Assembly: GCA_001632435.1 (NCBI GenBank)
Contig: KV423981.1
Span: 897-64,896 of the forward strand
Length of the DNA: 64,000 nucleotides
Source of the DNA: Calocera cornea HHB12733
Lineage: Eukaryota; Basidiomycota; Dacrymycetes; Dacrymycetales; Dacrymycetaceae
Direction of reading: 5' to 3'
Shown: positions 46,477 through 57,534 of the stretch, piece after piece
How positions within the stretch are numbered: the first letter of the stretch is position 1
Layout of the letters: every line of letters begins with the position of its first letter
The notes under the pieces: generated by a model
The model's database searches: none
What the model was told of the DNA's origin: nothing
Seen by the model: the letters and a program-made list of their open reading frames with translations, nothing else
Program-made: the position numbers and the translations under genes

Positions 46477-47201
46477 TCACCTCTTTGCTTCTGCTGCCTC
46501 CCTGATCAACCGCCGCAAAACCTCCCTCAGCGGCTCAAGCTGTGCACGGGCGGTTACGATGGATGCGCGCAGCGGTGAAGCTTCACCAGCCTTGATGCTC
46601 GGTCGATTGGAATCGTGAGAAGTAAGGCATGTCATTACCTCTCGAAGAGCTATGATACGCTGCTGAAGCTCATCCCTGCACAAGGGCGCTGCGTGGTCCA
46701 CCGCTGCAGAAGTCGTGAGCAAGCGGGGATCGGTCTGGCCAGTAGCCCTGTGCGTCTCAAACAGGGTGCTTCCATCCGAGGATGTCGAATCAGGGGCAGG
46801 CATAGCTAGCTTATGGGGGCTTCGTCAGCTTGAACCCCGGTTAAGTGAGGTGACAGACCTACAATGGAATGACATTCGGAAGAAGGGTCTTGAGGCTGGT
46901 GAATTACAGGATTTCCAAATTGGAGCGGCTCTGCTGGACGTGGGCCCACGCTCCAGCCGTCAGTCTGCGGCACCCCACCCTCAAAGTACACTGCATCATG
47001 GTGCGATTCCATGACACCGCGTCTGTCTGAGTTCTTCTGCCCTTCTGGGAGTTCATTCTGCTCAAGACCCGAGACCCTCGCGACCCGAGGATTGATCTGA
47101 TATGTTTGCACGGGAAGTGGGATGGACATCGTAGAGGACATCCGAATTGCAAGGCTCAGCAGTTGGATAAGAAGCGTTTCGAAAGACCCATGATAGGGCA
47201 A
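46477..47201 (-). CDS. hypothetical protein with C-terminal coiled coil
   Basis: Two exons (47201-46863, 46809-46477) give 223 residues through a 53-nt GTAGGT...CATAAG intron. No family recognised. The first exon is low complexity. The second ends in two helical heptad-like stretches (DELQQRIIALREVMTCL, TARAQLEPLREVLRRLIREA), suggesting a coiled coil. The start may instead be an internal ATG in exon 1 (47141 or 47129). It lies 80 bases downstream of the next minus-strand gene. Confidence 0.45.
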
Positions 47202-47281
47202 CCCATATTCCGAGTATACCGATAACAGCTCGATCTACATTGCAGCACTGAGATTAGAGGCTTGCATGGGGTGAGAAGACG

Positions 47282-48567
47282 CTACGGTACCAAGTCACCC
47301 CATTCAGAGAACCATTGATGTATATCAGCTCGTTTGAGAGCGCCTTTCGGTGCTCGCTGCCTCAAGCACTGTGCGGAACGAGTTGACCAGAAGTACAGAA
47401 GTTGATACGCATTGGAAGTACGTATCGAAGCCACGGGGTTCATGGACGGTAGATTCATGCGGTGGCATAACGGCATCGGACGTTGCAAACGTGGCTCGCA
47501 GCCTTTGACCACGCACCAAGCATATTCACGCTCGTAGTATATCTGGACAATACGGCAGAATGCAGGAGCGTAAGACGGACGATTATCATTCGTATGCACC
47601 AGAAGCGGGTTCTATATCTCTTCGATGAGTATTGAACAGGCACCCTTCCCACTCACTCACTAGCTCTGTCGAAATATTGTCTAGCCAACTCTGTCCTTCG
47701 GCCGTCGAATGACGGGACAGGGTGGGACTTCCCTCGAAGCTTCGCAGATTGATAGCACAGCGCCTCAAAGAAGAGGGTAGAACCTGGGCAAGCTCCGATA
47801 GCGTGCCGAAGTCGGTTGAGCCGTTCGTATGAGGTCCACTTGACATGGCTGGTGGAGCCGTAGAGACCTCGACGGATGTAGACCACTCTCGCAGGTACAG
47901 CTCCGCTACCGCCACGTCCTGCAGCGTTTCGCCATCGAGTTCAAGTTTAGTAAGCTCATAGGTATGCTTTAGGGTATCCTGTTCAATGAAGAAGAGACAC
48001 GCTTTGAGTCGGAGATCAGAGGACAATCTCGGTGAGGATGCGACGGACCACTATGACTCTAATCTGCTTCATCCAGCGACGTCGCTCTCCATCCGAGGAA
48101 CTGCTCGTCATAGGCCGTAGGATGAGTGCTTCACGGAGCGCCAGGCCGTAATACCCTTCAATAGCTTGCCGCTTTACGGCAGCTGCAGGTGTGAGCTCAA
48201 CCGTCGCCTCGGGATCTTCAACAGCCGATGGTAAGATGTCATCGTTGGTTCGTGGAGTGTCGTCGTTCTGGACACTTGTTCCACCGAACCCTTTCTCAAA
48301 ATCAGGCTGGGCAGATTGTCGCGCAGTTTCATCGTGATATGAAGGTATTTGCGAGACTTTAGCACGGCTTTCTCGGGATTTTCTCCTTGCTCGCGGTAGC
48401 AGGTCTAGCTCATCGTCGGACAACTGCTCCGCTGGCGAGGATGGCGGGATGAAGGATGGTCGTGCTCGAGCGGGACGGTTCGGGGAACGGCGAGAAAGAA
48501 AGTCCAGCTCGTCATCTGAGGAGTCTGCAGCCGGAGCGCTCGTGTTCATTGTAGTTGAGCCTGTCAT
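47282..48567 (-). CDS. hypothetical protein with acidic SDDELD motifs
   Basis: Three exons (48567-48025, 47978-47661, 47611-47282) give 396 residues. No family recognised. The N-terminus repeats the motif SDDELDFL / SDDELDLL, each followed by basic residues (RRSPNRPARARP, PRARRKSRES), an arrangement typical of docking motifs in nuclear proteins. The middle (GYYGLALREALIL, RRWMKQIRVIVVRRILTEI) and the third exon look ordered. Intron 1 has a non-consensus GTCCTC donor, so that junction is the weakest point. Divergent from the gene at 48756, 188 bases apart. Confidence 0.5.
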
Positions 48568-48755
48568 CTGCGAGGGGGAGATCAGGTGCCGAAGACCTAC
48601 GCGTGCGCGTGGAAGCTCCGTCTCAAATCAGGCTGAGACGCGTGACGTCACTGCCAGTGTGTACTGCTTCTGGCGTGTGCAGGCGCTACACTGCTGTGCT
48701 CCTTACGACATCCATCCGTCGCAACAGCAGCACCGACAACAGGTGTGAAACCAAT

Positions 48756-51059
48756 ATGACGCAGGCACCGAAGGGTAACCAGCAGGTTATCGGTCACCCA
48801 CTACCAGAAATCTGCACGTCAGAAGCCGTATATGCGAAATGGAAGGAAGCGCTCGACGAACTCGACGATCCCAACGCAACGGTCCTCGGAGAACTACTGC
48901 CTTCAATTCAGGCTCATATGGATACATGGGTCTGTACCTACCGGTCCATCTCTTCCCGCTTAACTAAGTGCTCCCACGCGTAGACTCAAATCCTGCAAAG
49001 TCATCGTGATGTCCTCAGTGATTTGCACCCATGCTTGGCGACTCGGTTGACGATCTTCCTGGTACACTGCCTCTGTGCAGAGAAGACTGTCGAGCTCAAG
49101 AAGCAGATACCACATCTACCCACGTCTCTAGTTCCTGCAGATATTGCGGAGAAGTCGATCTTTGCAACTGAGTGCTTTGGGAATGTCGACATTGTCGATT
49201 TATCTACATTCGACAGTGCGGTTCCCTTCTCCCGCATGTCACGCACAAGTGGGAGATTTCCCACACCCCAACGTGCAACGCCTAGACCTCAGAGCTGCTC
49301 GAAAGCCCCGTCCAAAACCCTGTACCCCTATGCCTCTGTTCGTCGCGAAGCTGCGAGTCAGGTGCTGACTAGCCGATATCTCGGTCGAGTGTACGAGCTC
49401 TTGGCGTTCCTGCCTTCCGGCTCTGCGCCATGGGTAGAAGAGGCGATCATGGACTGGACTTCGCACGCGATTGATCTCATGGTAAGCTGGATACGCGCTA
49501 TATGGTGGCAGGAACTAACCCACTGTTGCTCACAGACCGATATCAAGCTCGCGTGGGGCTACGCCAGAATTGGATTTGAGCATTCCATAGCCATGGATAT
49601 ACAGTTCACGTTGACGGTGCTTGTTCAAGTGGCTCGACGATGTGGAAACCTCTCCTTTCTTCCAGAATGGATTCTGCAATGGAAGGTCGCTCCCATGGAC
49701 CAAGCCACCGCTGGATCGAGTGAAGCGGCCAAGTACCTAGCTATTTGTCTACCATCAAAGAGCGAAGTCAATGAGGATCTACGGAGATCACTTCTACAGT
49801 GCGGAATGGCACCGTACGGTGGGCGGGCTGCATTAGGGGCCGTGTCTGAATGGATGAAGCGGAATGCAACGGCCTGGGTGAGTGGCAGGCTCAATAGCCT
49901 CTCGATCGATCGTACCTGACGTCGAAAGCAGACTAAAGGATTGCACCGGTTGCGATTGGAACCACAATTGCTCTCTGTCCAGCTGCGAGAGCTGTTTTGT
50001 GTCCAATATCTCATGCACCATGCATTCTGCATCGAATATCAGGTGCCGTGGGAACTAGATACCGACCTGATTATGAGCTTCAACTGGGGTATGGTCTTGC
50101 CACCTCCGACCGCACTCGAACCGCACCGTCTGCCACATCTCGGGTCTTTCATCTGTTGGTCGAGTGGACTCTGTCGACATCTGTTTCATCCAACGGTCCA
50201 AGACCATGAAGTATTCCTGGATGAGTGGCGGGACTCGCTCACTTCCTTGGTGTGTGATCATCTGAATCGCAGAACGTTGTGTTGTAGTGCTAAACCTGTA
50301 CGGACAGAACCTGCCTCTCAGTTTCTACTACGAATTGGAGATTCCGTACGACGTATGGTTCTGTGATCAGCTGAAAATAATTCTTTCAACGGTCGCCGAG
50401 CTCACCGGGGAAGAACAGCTCGAATGTCCTCTGGATCTGAAGTTCGTGCCGGACGAGCTGCTGACAGACGCGGGTCTCTGCCCTGATGCTAGAAAAGGCG
50501 ACAGGGCAAGTGCTGCCGTTCGGGAGATAGTTGATCCTCTGCCCCCTGCTGCGTATTATACTGAGGACATTCCGATGTGGGATGGACAAAGTATCCAACC
50601 AGATAGGTGGAGCACAGGGTGCTTCATGCCAGGGACCCCCACTCCTGAAGACAATGGGATACGGCATGGTACGAAGACCAACGGGAGCAACAGTCCCGAA
50701 CTATTGCCAGACGAGACCACCTGTGTCGTTCGCGAAGGCCTAGAAGAGTCTCTCCTGCAACCAATGGTGCGAATATTCGCTCGCGGAGCCTTCCCCAATT
50801 CACTCACCTCACTTGCTACCAGAACGAAACCATGGCCCCGAATGAATGCTCGCCGTGGGATGCAGGCTTAGCTCTCAAGTGCGTGGCGCTGGTTAATTGC
50901 GTCGATGATAAACTGGCGGCCTTCGAGAGTTCTCTAAGCACATTTTCTGACCCCACATCAATTGATGGTGTGGTCACAGATATCATGGCTCTTGTGGAGA
51001 ACCTTGAGCTTCTTCTGCGCTCGCACCGGGACGTCCCAGTTCAACATACAGTCATCTAG
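48756..51059 (+). CDS. hypothetical 680-residue protein, mostly helical
   Basis: Six exons (48756-48929, 48984-49481, 49536-49877, 49932-50297, 50341-50766, 50823-51059) give 680 residues, all in phase. No family recognised. Sequence is alpha-helical in character throughout, without signal peptide or membrane segment: KWKEALDELDD, RLTIFLVHCLCAEKT, SRYLGRVYELLAFLPSG, WGYARIGFEHSIAMD, LRELFCVQYLMHHAF, WFCDQLKIILSTVAEL, SIDGVVTDIMALVENLE. Size and helix content would fit a scaffold or replication/repair factor, but this is a guess. The 43-nt intron at 50298-50340 is chosen over reading through because reading through stops at 50366; the last intron (50767-50822) joins cleanly. Confidence 0.5.
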
Positions 51060-51386
51060 TCCCTCTGTGCAATTTAATGCTAGTTGCCAACATCTTTTCA
51101 ATTCTCGCGGCGTGTTGCGCGCACAGAGAGATAGCTTCGATCGGTACCAACTGGATACAAGAGCGTACCTTGTTGTGACTTGACATTTACTCTAAAAGAC
51201 TCAGAGCACACGACCGTATTGCACCAAATTGACGTTAAGCAGACCATAAAATGCGACACGTTTGCTGGAGGTACCATTGCATTCATTCGAGTACAGTGAG
51301 TGCATGATGTGAGTACTAATAGGCGTACAGTCGTTATAATCGATAATGGTAAGTACAGAATAAGTGGATATATATCATGCATTTTT
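51060..51386. other. intergenic between convergent 3' ends
   Basis: 327 AT-richer bases between the gene ending at 51059 (plus) and the one ending at 51387 (minus). No gene seen. Confidence 0.4.
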
Positions 51387-53111
51387 TTATGAGGCGTTCT
51401 TCGATAGCTCTTCAAGTCTGCTTTCCAGAGAAGTGAGCTTCAAGCGCCGCATTTCGTGCAGGATTCTGTCGGCGGCCTCTCCCCCCCCTAGGATTTCGGA
51501 AACCCGGATATACCACGACCCAGTTGACTCTCCATAATACATGCGGGCTAGTTCGCGATATAGGTGCTGAAAGTCTTCTCGCCGGACATTATCGAGGAGC
51601 TCTCTAACCAGAATGTGCAAAGATTCTGGAAGATATCGAGGGTGTATCTGCTCTTGTGAGGCCAGAGAAGCAGAGACGACATCCACGCGCTCGCGCTTGA
51701 CTCGGTGCGCTGACCTCGCCTCCGACACAGTCTCACCAAGATGCAAGTTTGTCGACATCGTGTTGTTGCTGGTTAACGGGAGCCTGGAGGGCTCTGCAGC
51801 ACGGTTCGGAGGAGCTGGAGAAGAAAGAGCAGGGGCAATGGAGCTGAGAGACGTTCGGGCTCTTGCTGTCTGCGCAGGGGTAGCTTGGGAGATATTGTGA
51901 TGCGAGTTTGCCTGGTTGTGATGGTGAGAGAATCTAGAAGCAGCAACTTGGAGTGCACTAGAAATGGTGACAGGCTCCATCGTTAGCGGCTGAATGAAGT
52001 GCGAGTGACAATCGGGAGGCGCGTTCTGAGACTTCGAAGGTGCACCGGGGATCTTGTTGGATTGGAAAGCAGCGAGAGCGGAAGTAGTGATATCCGTGGA
52101 AGAAGTCGTAGATGCCCTCGTTTGTCCCAGGATGCCCGATTCAGTTGTGGCATTCGACGGTACATTGAGCGGTGCCTGTTCTTTCTGCGTTCGTAGCTTG
52201 TGATGGACAGCTGGACCCTTCCCCTTGTCCTTGACGCTTTGAAGAGGTTTGATAGAGGCCATCGACGGAGCACTGACGGAGATAGACGCGTCAACACTTG
52301 GTGGAGTGCTCTCGGTAGCGTCATGAGCTTGCGATGGCTCCCCGCAACCAAGTAAGTCAATGAGCATCAGCGGCCCTACCGGGCCTCTTACACCCTCGTC
52401 GAGAAGGGCCTTGGTGAGACCAGAGCTGTTTGATCCAGTTCTATGAGTAGACTCGGTGGAATTCGAAGTATCAGGCAGTGCGAGAGGGTTTGCGACCCAT
52501 TGCTTGACTTTGAGCGTCCCTTCCGTAGCGGATGTCGATGAGCTTGTCGGAATAGTGAGTGGGAGCCAACTGAAATTAGCACGGTCTAATACAGACTCGG
52601 TAGCCGATACAGTCGTCGAGCTCGAGAGCTTATTACTGGATGATGGTACGTCTTGAGTAGCAGCTCCCCCTGAAATCGTGTAAACTCTTTTACTTCCCCC
52701 AACATCCAAAGCAAGCCGATTACGCGCCAGCTTGTGGGGCTGCGTGATAGGTTCCATTGCGGGACGTTTGATGGAGGTTGGAATCGAGGATGAAATCGCG
52801 TCAATTCCATGAAAATGGCCTTTCAACGGAGATAAAGGAGATCGTATAGTCGGCATTTGGGAGTGGTTGCTGACATGCGAGGGCGCATGCGTAATTGCTG
52901 AATTATTATTAGAGAAGTCGCGGTCATCGGCGATCGTGGTGTACGTCTTGATACTGTCGTCTGTTTCACCAACTACCGGCCTGCAGTCAGAACGGATAGT
53001 CGATAGATCAATTGTCCACCAACCCTCTGAATCACACGTGGTGCTGGTCCTCTCATCGGTGGAAGGGGGCACTAGAAATAAATTAGCGATGCGGACTTGG
53101 GCCATGAACAT
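51387..53111 (-). CDS. hypothetical Ser/Thr-rich protein, single exon
   Basis: An uninterrupted 574-residue frame, rare in this intron-dense window. No family recognised. Residues 1-430 are Ser/Thr/Pro/Asn-rich and disordered. The last 90 residues look folded and helical: YLPESLHILVRELLDNVR, DFQHLYRELARMYYGE, and a closing LTSLESRLEELSKN. GWWTIDLSTIRS near residue 30 is a possible short ordered motif. A basic cluster (AHRVKRERVD) may target the nucleus. An upstream exon cannot be excluded, since MFMAQVRIANLFL is an odd start. Confidence 0.6.
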   Translation of the reverse strand: MFMAQVRIANLFLVPPSTDERTSTTCDSEGWWTIDLSTIRSDCRPVVGETDDSIKTYTTIADDRDFSNNNSAITHAPSHVSNHSQMPTIRSPLSPLKGHFHGIDAISSSIPTSIKRPAMEPITQPHKLARNRLALDVGGSKRVYTISGGAATQDVPSSSNKLSSSTTVSATESVLDRANFSWLPLTIPTSSSTSATEGTLKVKQWVANPLALPDTSNSTESTHRTGSNSSGLTKALLDEGVRGPVGPLMLIDLLGCGEPSQAHDATESTPPSVDASISVSAPSMASIKPLQSVKDKGKGPAVHHKLRTQKEQAPLNVPSNATTESGILGQTRASTTSSTDITTSALAAFQSNKIPGAPSKSQNAPPDCHSHFIQPLTMEPVTISSALQVAASRFSHHHNQANSHHNISQATPAQTARARTSLSSIAPALSSPAPPNRAAEPSRLPLTSNNTMSTNLHLGETVSEARSAHRVKRERVDVVSASLASQEQIHPRYLPESLHILVRELLDNVRREDFQHLYRELARMYYGESTGSWYIRVSEILGGGEAADRILHEMRRLKLTSLESRLEELSKNAS

Positions 53112-53401
53112 AGAAGCGTCTCACGAGGATTATTTTCGCGCGGGGAAGCAGAGACCGAGATAATCAGCGGATGGGCTTGAGTGTGTCGACCAAGCATGTT
53201 CATCATCGACGGTGAGTGCGGCAACACTGCGAATTGTCAACTATATGCACTCAAGGAAAAACCTAAAGCGTCTCACGATGTTCCATTGAGCGATTTGGAG
53301 GAGAAATCTGTCTCCTCAAAGACGTTGGATCTGAAGATAGTGGAAGGGTACTGCTGGAAGAAGATAGATTATTTGGGGCTGTCACAGTCAGCTCTATGCG
53401 C

Positions 53402-54281
53402 TTAGCCTCGACACAAAGCAACCTCACCCGATTCCCTGTCGACTCGAGGAGCTGGGAAAGATACAGCCTTGTCTGATTCTTGGTTCTGATTGCTTGTAAG
53501 AGGAAGAATCCGATGAGTTTCCTCCATGCCGAGTTCTGCTAGATCCACCAATGGTCAGCTGTGACAAAAGTATAACTCAGCTACCAACTGACCTTCCGAC
53601 ATGCGGCCGTCTTCAGAGAGAGGACGTTCCGACTCTAGCGCTAATGTCAGCCGGATGTGCTTCTAGACAGAGAAACATAGACTACGCACCCTCCATGCCC
53701 ACTTGAGGATTGGTAGCAGAGTCGCGAGAGGTCACGGAGCGTGAAGAGCCCTCATTGAGCTGATCGTTTGTCATCCCTGCGGCCGAGTTCCTCTCGGTGT
53801 CGCGTCTGGATGCTATCCAGTTGCCGTCAGCCACGAGGTCACGCTGGAGTATTATTCACTGACCTTTCGATAGCATATGGCGACGTTTGAAGCGTGTAGA
53901 GTCTGAAGAGTAATGATCTGATGAACGCTGGGTTATTTGCATGTTGCAATCAAGGGAATACGCGCTCACGGGCATGCCCTTCGGCGGTAGGCAGTCGTCT
54001 GACGTGGTATTGCATGCCTTCAAGCAGTCCTGAAAGCTCTGCGTAGCTTTGTTCTTGGAGCAAAAGATCCGTATCGTGCAATCTAGAGTGAACGAAAGTT
54101 GCGTACCTATGGACTTCGTGTCCGAGTCGATGTCCTCCTCCATGTCCTCATCTACATTGCGGAATGCATCTGGCAACGCGCCGTCGTCCGAGTCATCACG
54201 TAACGCAGAGTGGCTATCACGTCGGGGTAACAGAAAGCTTCGAGTTCTCACACCATCAGATCTTTCACCAGAGCGACCCAT
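53402..54281 (-). CDS. hypothetical small coiled-coil protein
   Basis: Six exons (54281-54107, 54053-53970, 53902-53864, 53812-53690, 53640-53593, 53538-53402) give 201 residues with consistent phases. No family recognised. Start MGRSGERSDGVRTR is basic; then an acidic segment NVDEDMEEDIDSD; a heptad-like stretch SYAELSGLLEGMQYHVRRL; and a polar tail. It is divergent from the gene at 54383, only 101 bases apart, so they probably share a promoter. Confidence 0.5.
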
Positions 54282-54382
54282 GGTTTAACGGTAGTGGTGG
54301 TGTGCAATTGAGGAAAGAGTCCATGATGCACTGACGCGTCGCGTTCCTAGACGCGTCGACCTTTCTCGTCACTACCATCACC

Positions 54383-55784
54383 ATGTCGCTCGTCACCCCT
54401 GAGCCATCGATCCCGTTGCCTTTTCAATATTACGCCGTCATTCCCTCTACCCACATATCCAGTGAGTGGAACAACTCTACTCCCCTTTATCGCTGCAACT
54501 TACTAAGTCTCGTGCCAGCATTCCTCAAGTTGATGAAGGTTCTAGTGAAAGTAGCAAGCGTCGTGTCCATCACCGTCCGCTCAGACAAGGCAAGTGCTAT
54601 ACTACCGTCCCCTAAATAGGTGCCTAACAAGACAACCACTCCAGATCATCTTTCGTGCGCTTCATGAACCGGTCGATGCCGGCTTCTCTGTATTAGCTCT
54701 GGAAGCTGGATTCCTCAAAGACATCGTATTCACTGACACTCCCGCGTCCGCCGCTAATCCACGCACGTCCCCACTGGAAGATGTTTTGCTCTGTGGTCAA
54801 TGCGACATTGCTGCTGTCCTCGCCGCCCTCAGCCCTCATATCAGGAAGTCCGAAGATGTACAAGAGACGCGCTCGCTCACGTTGACAATCAGCGATCTGA
54901 GTCTGCAAGCACCAAATTCTCGTTCTGGACTCATAATAAACTTCTCTTTCTGCTCTGGAAACGGTTGGCCTAGGCATTCTACTCATCCCGATCATCATTG
55001 ATACCTATTGCTCAGCCTTAATCATCACCGCCTCTACAAAGATAGAACCAACCGATTCGATCCCCGAATCGCTCGCTCCGGATACGACCTCGGCTGTCGC
55101 AATGCATCTTTCGTCTGAACAAGCAGAAGCTCTGTATATCCACTATCAGAACCAGGACTTGCGCACCGAGGATATCAGCATCGCAATACGCGTTAGCGGA
55201 GCAACGATCTTTAGGACTGGAGCCTGTACGTCCCACATCCTTGCAGACTGCGCACGAAGCTCATTATCTCAAGACGAAAGTGACTTCATGGATTCGATTC
55301 AGCTTCAGCTTTGTCCCGAGCCCTCCCTCACCTCCAAATTTACAATGAGATGTCAAGCTATACAGATCTTCGTACGTCCATCTACCATCTGTGCGTTCAT
55401 CACTAACGCAACAACCAGCTTGCAACACTCGCTGCAAACTCAATACCCTCGAATACCGAGATCATGGCTTGTCTGAAAAAGCCTTCCACTGCACTCGTTT
55501 TCATTACCACACCTCTCGACTGCACAATTGCCGCCGACTGGAAGTTCTATCATATCATTCATACGCAAGATCAGGGCACGGAACCCGACCTCTACCACTC
55601 TGGCGCCTTGACCGCCGATTGCCTTTCTCAGTTGTCTCAGCTCGCTGCGCTTCTGCAGAAGCCCGGCACGTCCAGAGGTACGGGTAAAGAGGAGGACTCT
55701 ACCGAGGTGCAGAATCCTCGAAAGCGTGCTAATCCATCCGACGATGCCACCAAGGTCCAGTATTTCAAGCGCATCCGTCGCTAA
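54383..55784 (+). CDS. possible PCNA-fold clamp protein, Rad9-like
   Basis: Six exons (54383-54461, 54519-54589, 54645-54963, 55016-55225, 55274-55371, 55419-55784) give 380 residues. The pattern THISTFLKLMKVLVKVASVV-SITVRSDKIIFRALHEP and DVLLCGQCDIAAVLAALSPH followed by SLTLTISD and GLIINFSFCSG resembles the first PCNA-like domain of Rad9, part of the 9-1-1 damage-checkpoint clamp. The C-terminal tail is charged and basic (KRANPSDDATKVQYFKRIRR), which suits a nuclear protein. Similarity is structural in character and weak; Hus1 or an unrelated protein cannot be excluded. Intron 2 (54590-54644) uses a GC-AG pair: the exon ends AAG, followed by GCAAGT. Confidence 0.4.
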
Positions 55785-57534
55785 TACCCCAGTCCATCGT
55801 ACTTATCCTGAAGTCTATGACGATCGTCATCGTCAAGCAGTGCTTTGAGAAGGTGGTACTGCTTCTTGGGAAGCTATGAGAATGAGGATGACTATAAGCG
55901 CACAGTCTGCAGACATGAGGTCCACACGCTCGCCAGAGGGCCGGGGCGAAGTGCCTCTGCGCCCGTCTCATAAGTACGAAGAGGCTTTACTTCCACATTG
56001 GTTTCAGCTACTCGCAACGTACAGTTCTGATCTGAAGACTCGTACCAGGTGCTGGTATTGAAGCGTCCCTACTCGAGGATGGCTCTGGGGTGACTGGAGT
56101 GTTGACAAAAGTTCAGAACTTCAGATTTTGGTGACATTGTTGGTCAGAGTCAGTCTGGATCGTGTCCGATACCCTCGTCACTGGTACATACCTGTAAGAA
56201 GTACAGATCTTGCTGCCGATATTCGCGCCGATTAAGAGGGATGTGGGTGGGAGGAAGGGATGAAGGAGCGAGCTATATTTTCGATGACGCGTTCTCTCTC
56301 ATGATGTAGGGCGGCCCTCGTGCGGGGATCTCGACCTGGTGCACTGCGTCGAGGAGGGCCGCTTGGTTTACTTCTGGTGACAGGTTTGGTCATAAATTCT
56401 AGCTTACAAGTAGATGTAATCTAGCCACGGCCGAAAGATCGTACGCAAAAGCGTACAAAATCCAATGCCTGCGATGCGTACGGCGTACCGCGTCAACGCG
56501 TACAGCGGTATCGTAGGCGCGAGACTATTCTTCTGGTACTGATCTACTATATCCTCGCCGATACGATGCGTGGGCCAAGTAGTCCAAATTAGAAACTTTG
56601 CTTGTTGAGCATAACTTGTGGATCTCTGGTAGGAGTCAAGACTAGATTCGATTCTACATTCAGCAACATGCGGATCCGAAAGCTCTTTTCTCCCGTTGTG
56701 ATAAGTTATGGCAAAGATGACAATATACAAATACACAATGTTCTGTCTCATACTTATGTTTCAAGTAACGGCACTATCGTTGCGAAAGAGCTTGTAGAAT
56801 GGGAACGCGTTTATGTTCAGGCTCGCCGTGGAAGAGGAGAACCGCGCACTCCTAGAGTCTCCTATTTGATGGATCTTGCCCTAAATCGCGTATAGCCACG
56901 AATCATTGATAGTCGCGTGGCACGCAAAAACCGTCGTGAATCCCGTTCTACAGTTCTGAGGCATCTACCACTCAATCTCCAGCCACGGCTGAATCGTTTT
57001 CTCCATCAAGGAAGGCAGTAACAGTGAGCTGGTTTCTTTGTAGAAACCTGAGTCGACTGTCTCACATGGGGCGCGTGTCTCATGACCATTATTTATAGAC
57101 CAGACACAATTTGGGCAGCAGTTCAACAGGCCTGACATCGACCAGCACAGAATCCCAACACGCAGTAAAACATAAACCAGCGACAGGATCTCGGAGATCT
57201 GGGGTATTGGAAGAAGCGTGTTGTTCCCTGGATAGTGACTGCATTTTTGCGGGGACTTGAGAAGCAGTCACCATCGACATAACCTCATAACTTCAAGAAG
57301 TACGCTCGTATAGTACTCGAGTGAGAAGTAGCTGATCAAAGACAGACGGTTTTGCAAGTGCACTAAGTTACTTGAAAGCCCAACAGAAGAGGTGCGACAA
57401 ATGCAAGCCTGGTCGAGGGGTCGAAAAGAGCCGGCGAACGGAACTCGCGAGGGCCGGTCGGTGGCGCGGAGGCACGATGTGGAGAGTCTATTACAGACGG
57501 GTGCGTGTGCTGACAGCGGGTACGGGCGGATCAC
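55785..57534. other. 1.7-kb intergenic region
   Basis: No supported gene. The frame at 56404-56751 (minus) has no recognisable feature. A nested hairpin lies at 56310-56361. The region includes the promoter of the DUF6532 gene. Confidence 0.4.
56310..56361. repeat. nested stem-loop
   Basis: A 9-bp outer stem (GCGGCCCTC 56310-56318 with GAGGGCCGC 56353-56361) encloses a second stem (CTCGAC 56329-56334 with GTCGAG 56347-56352). Both are perfect. Confidence 0.6.

Noticed and set aside
47282..51059. Divergent gene pair considered as a mating-type (homeodomain) locus
   Set aside because: Neither product has a homeodomain WF.N.R motif, and flanking MIP-type markers are absent.
56404..56751. 115-residue minus-strand frame
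   Set aside because: No start context, no domain and no splice-linked exons.
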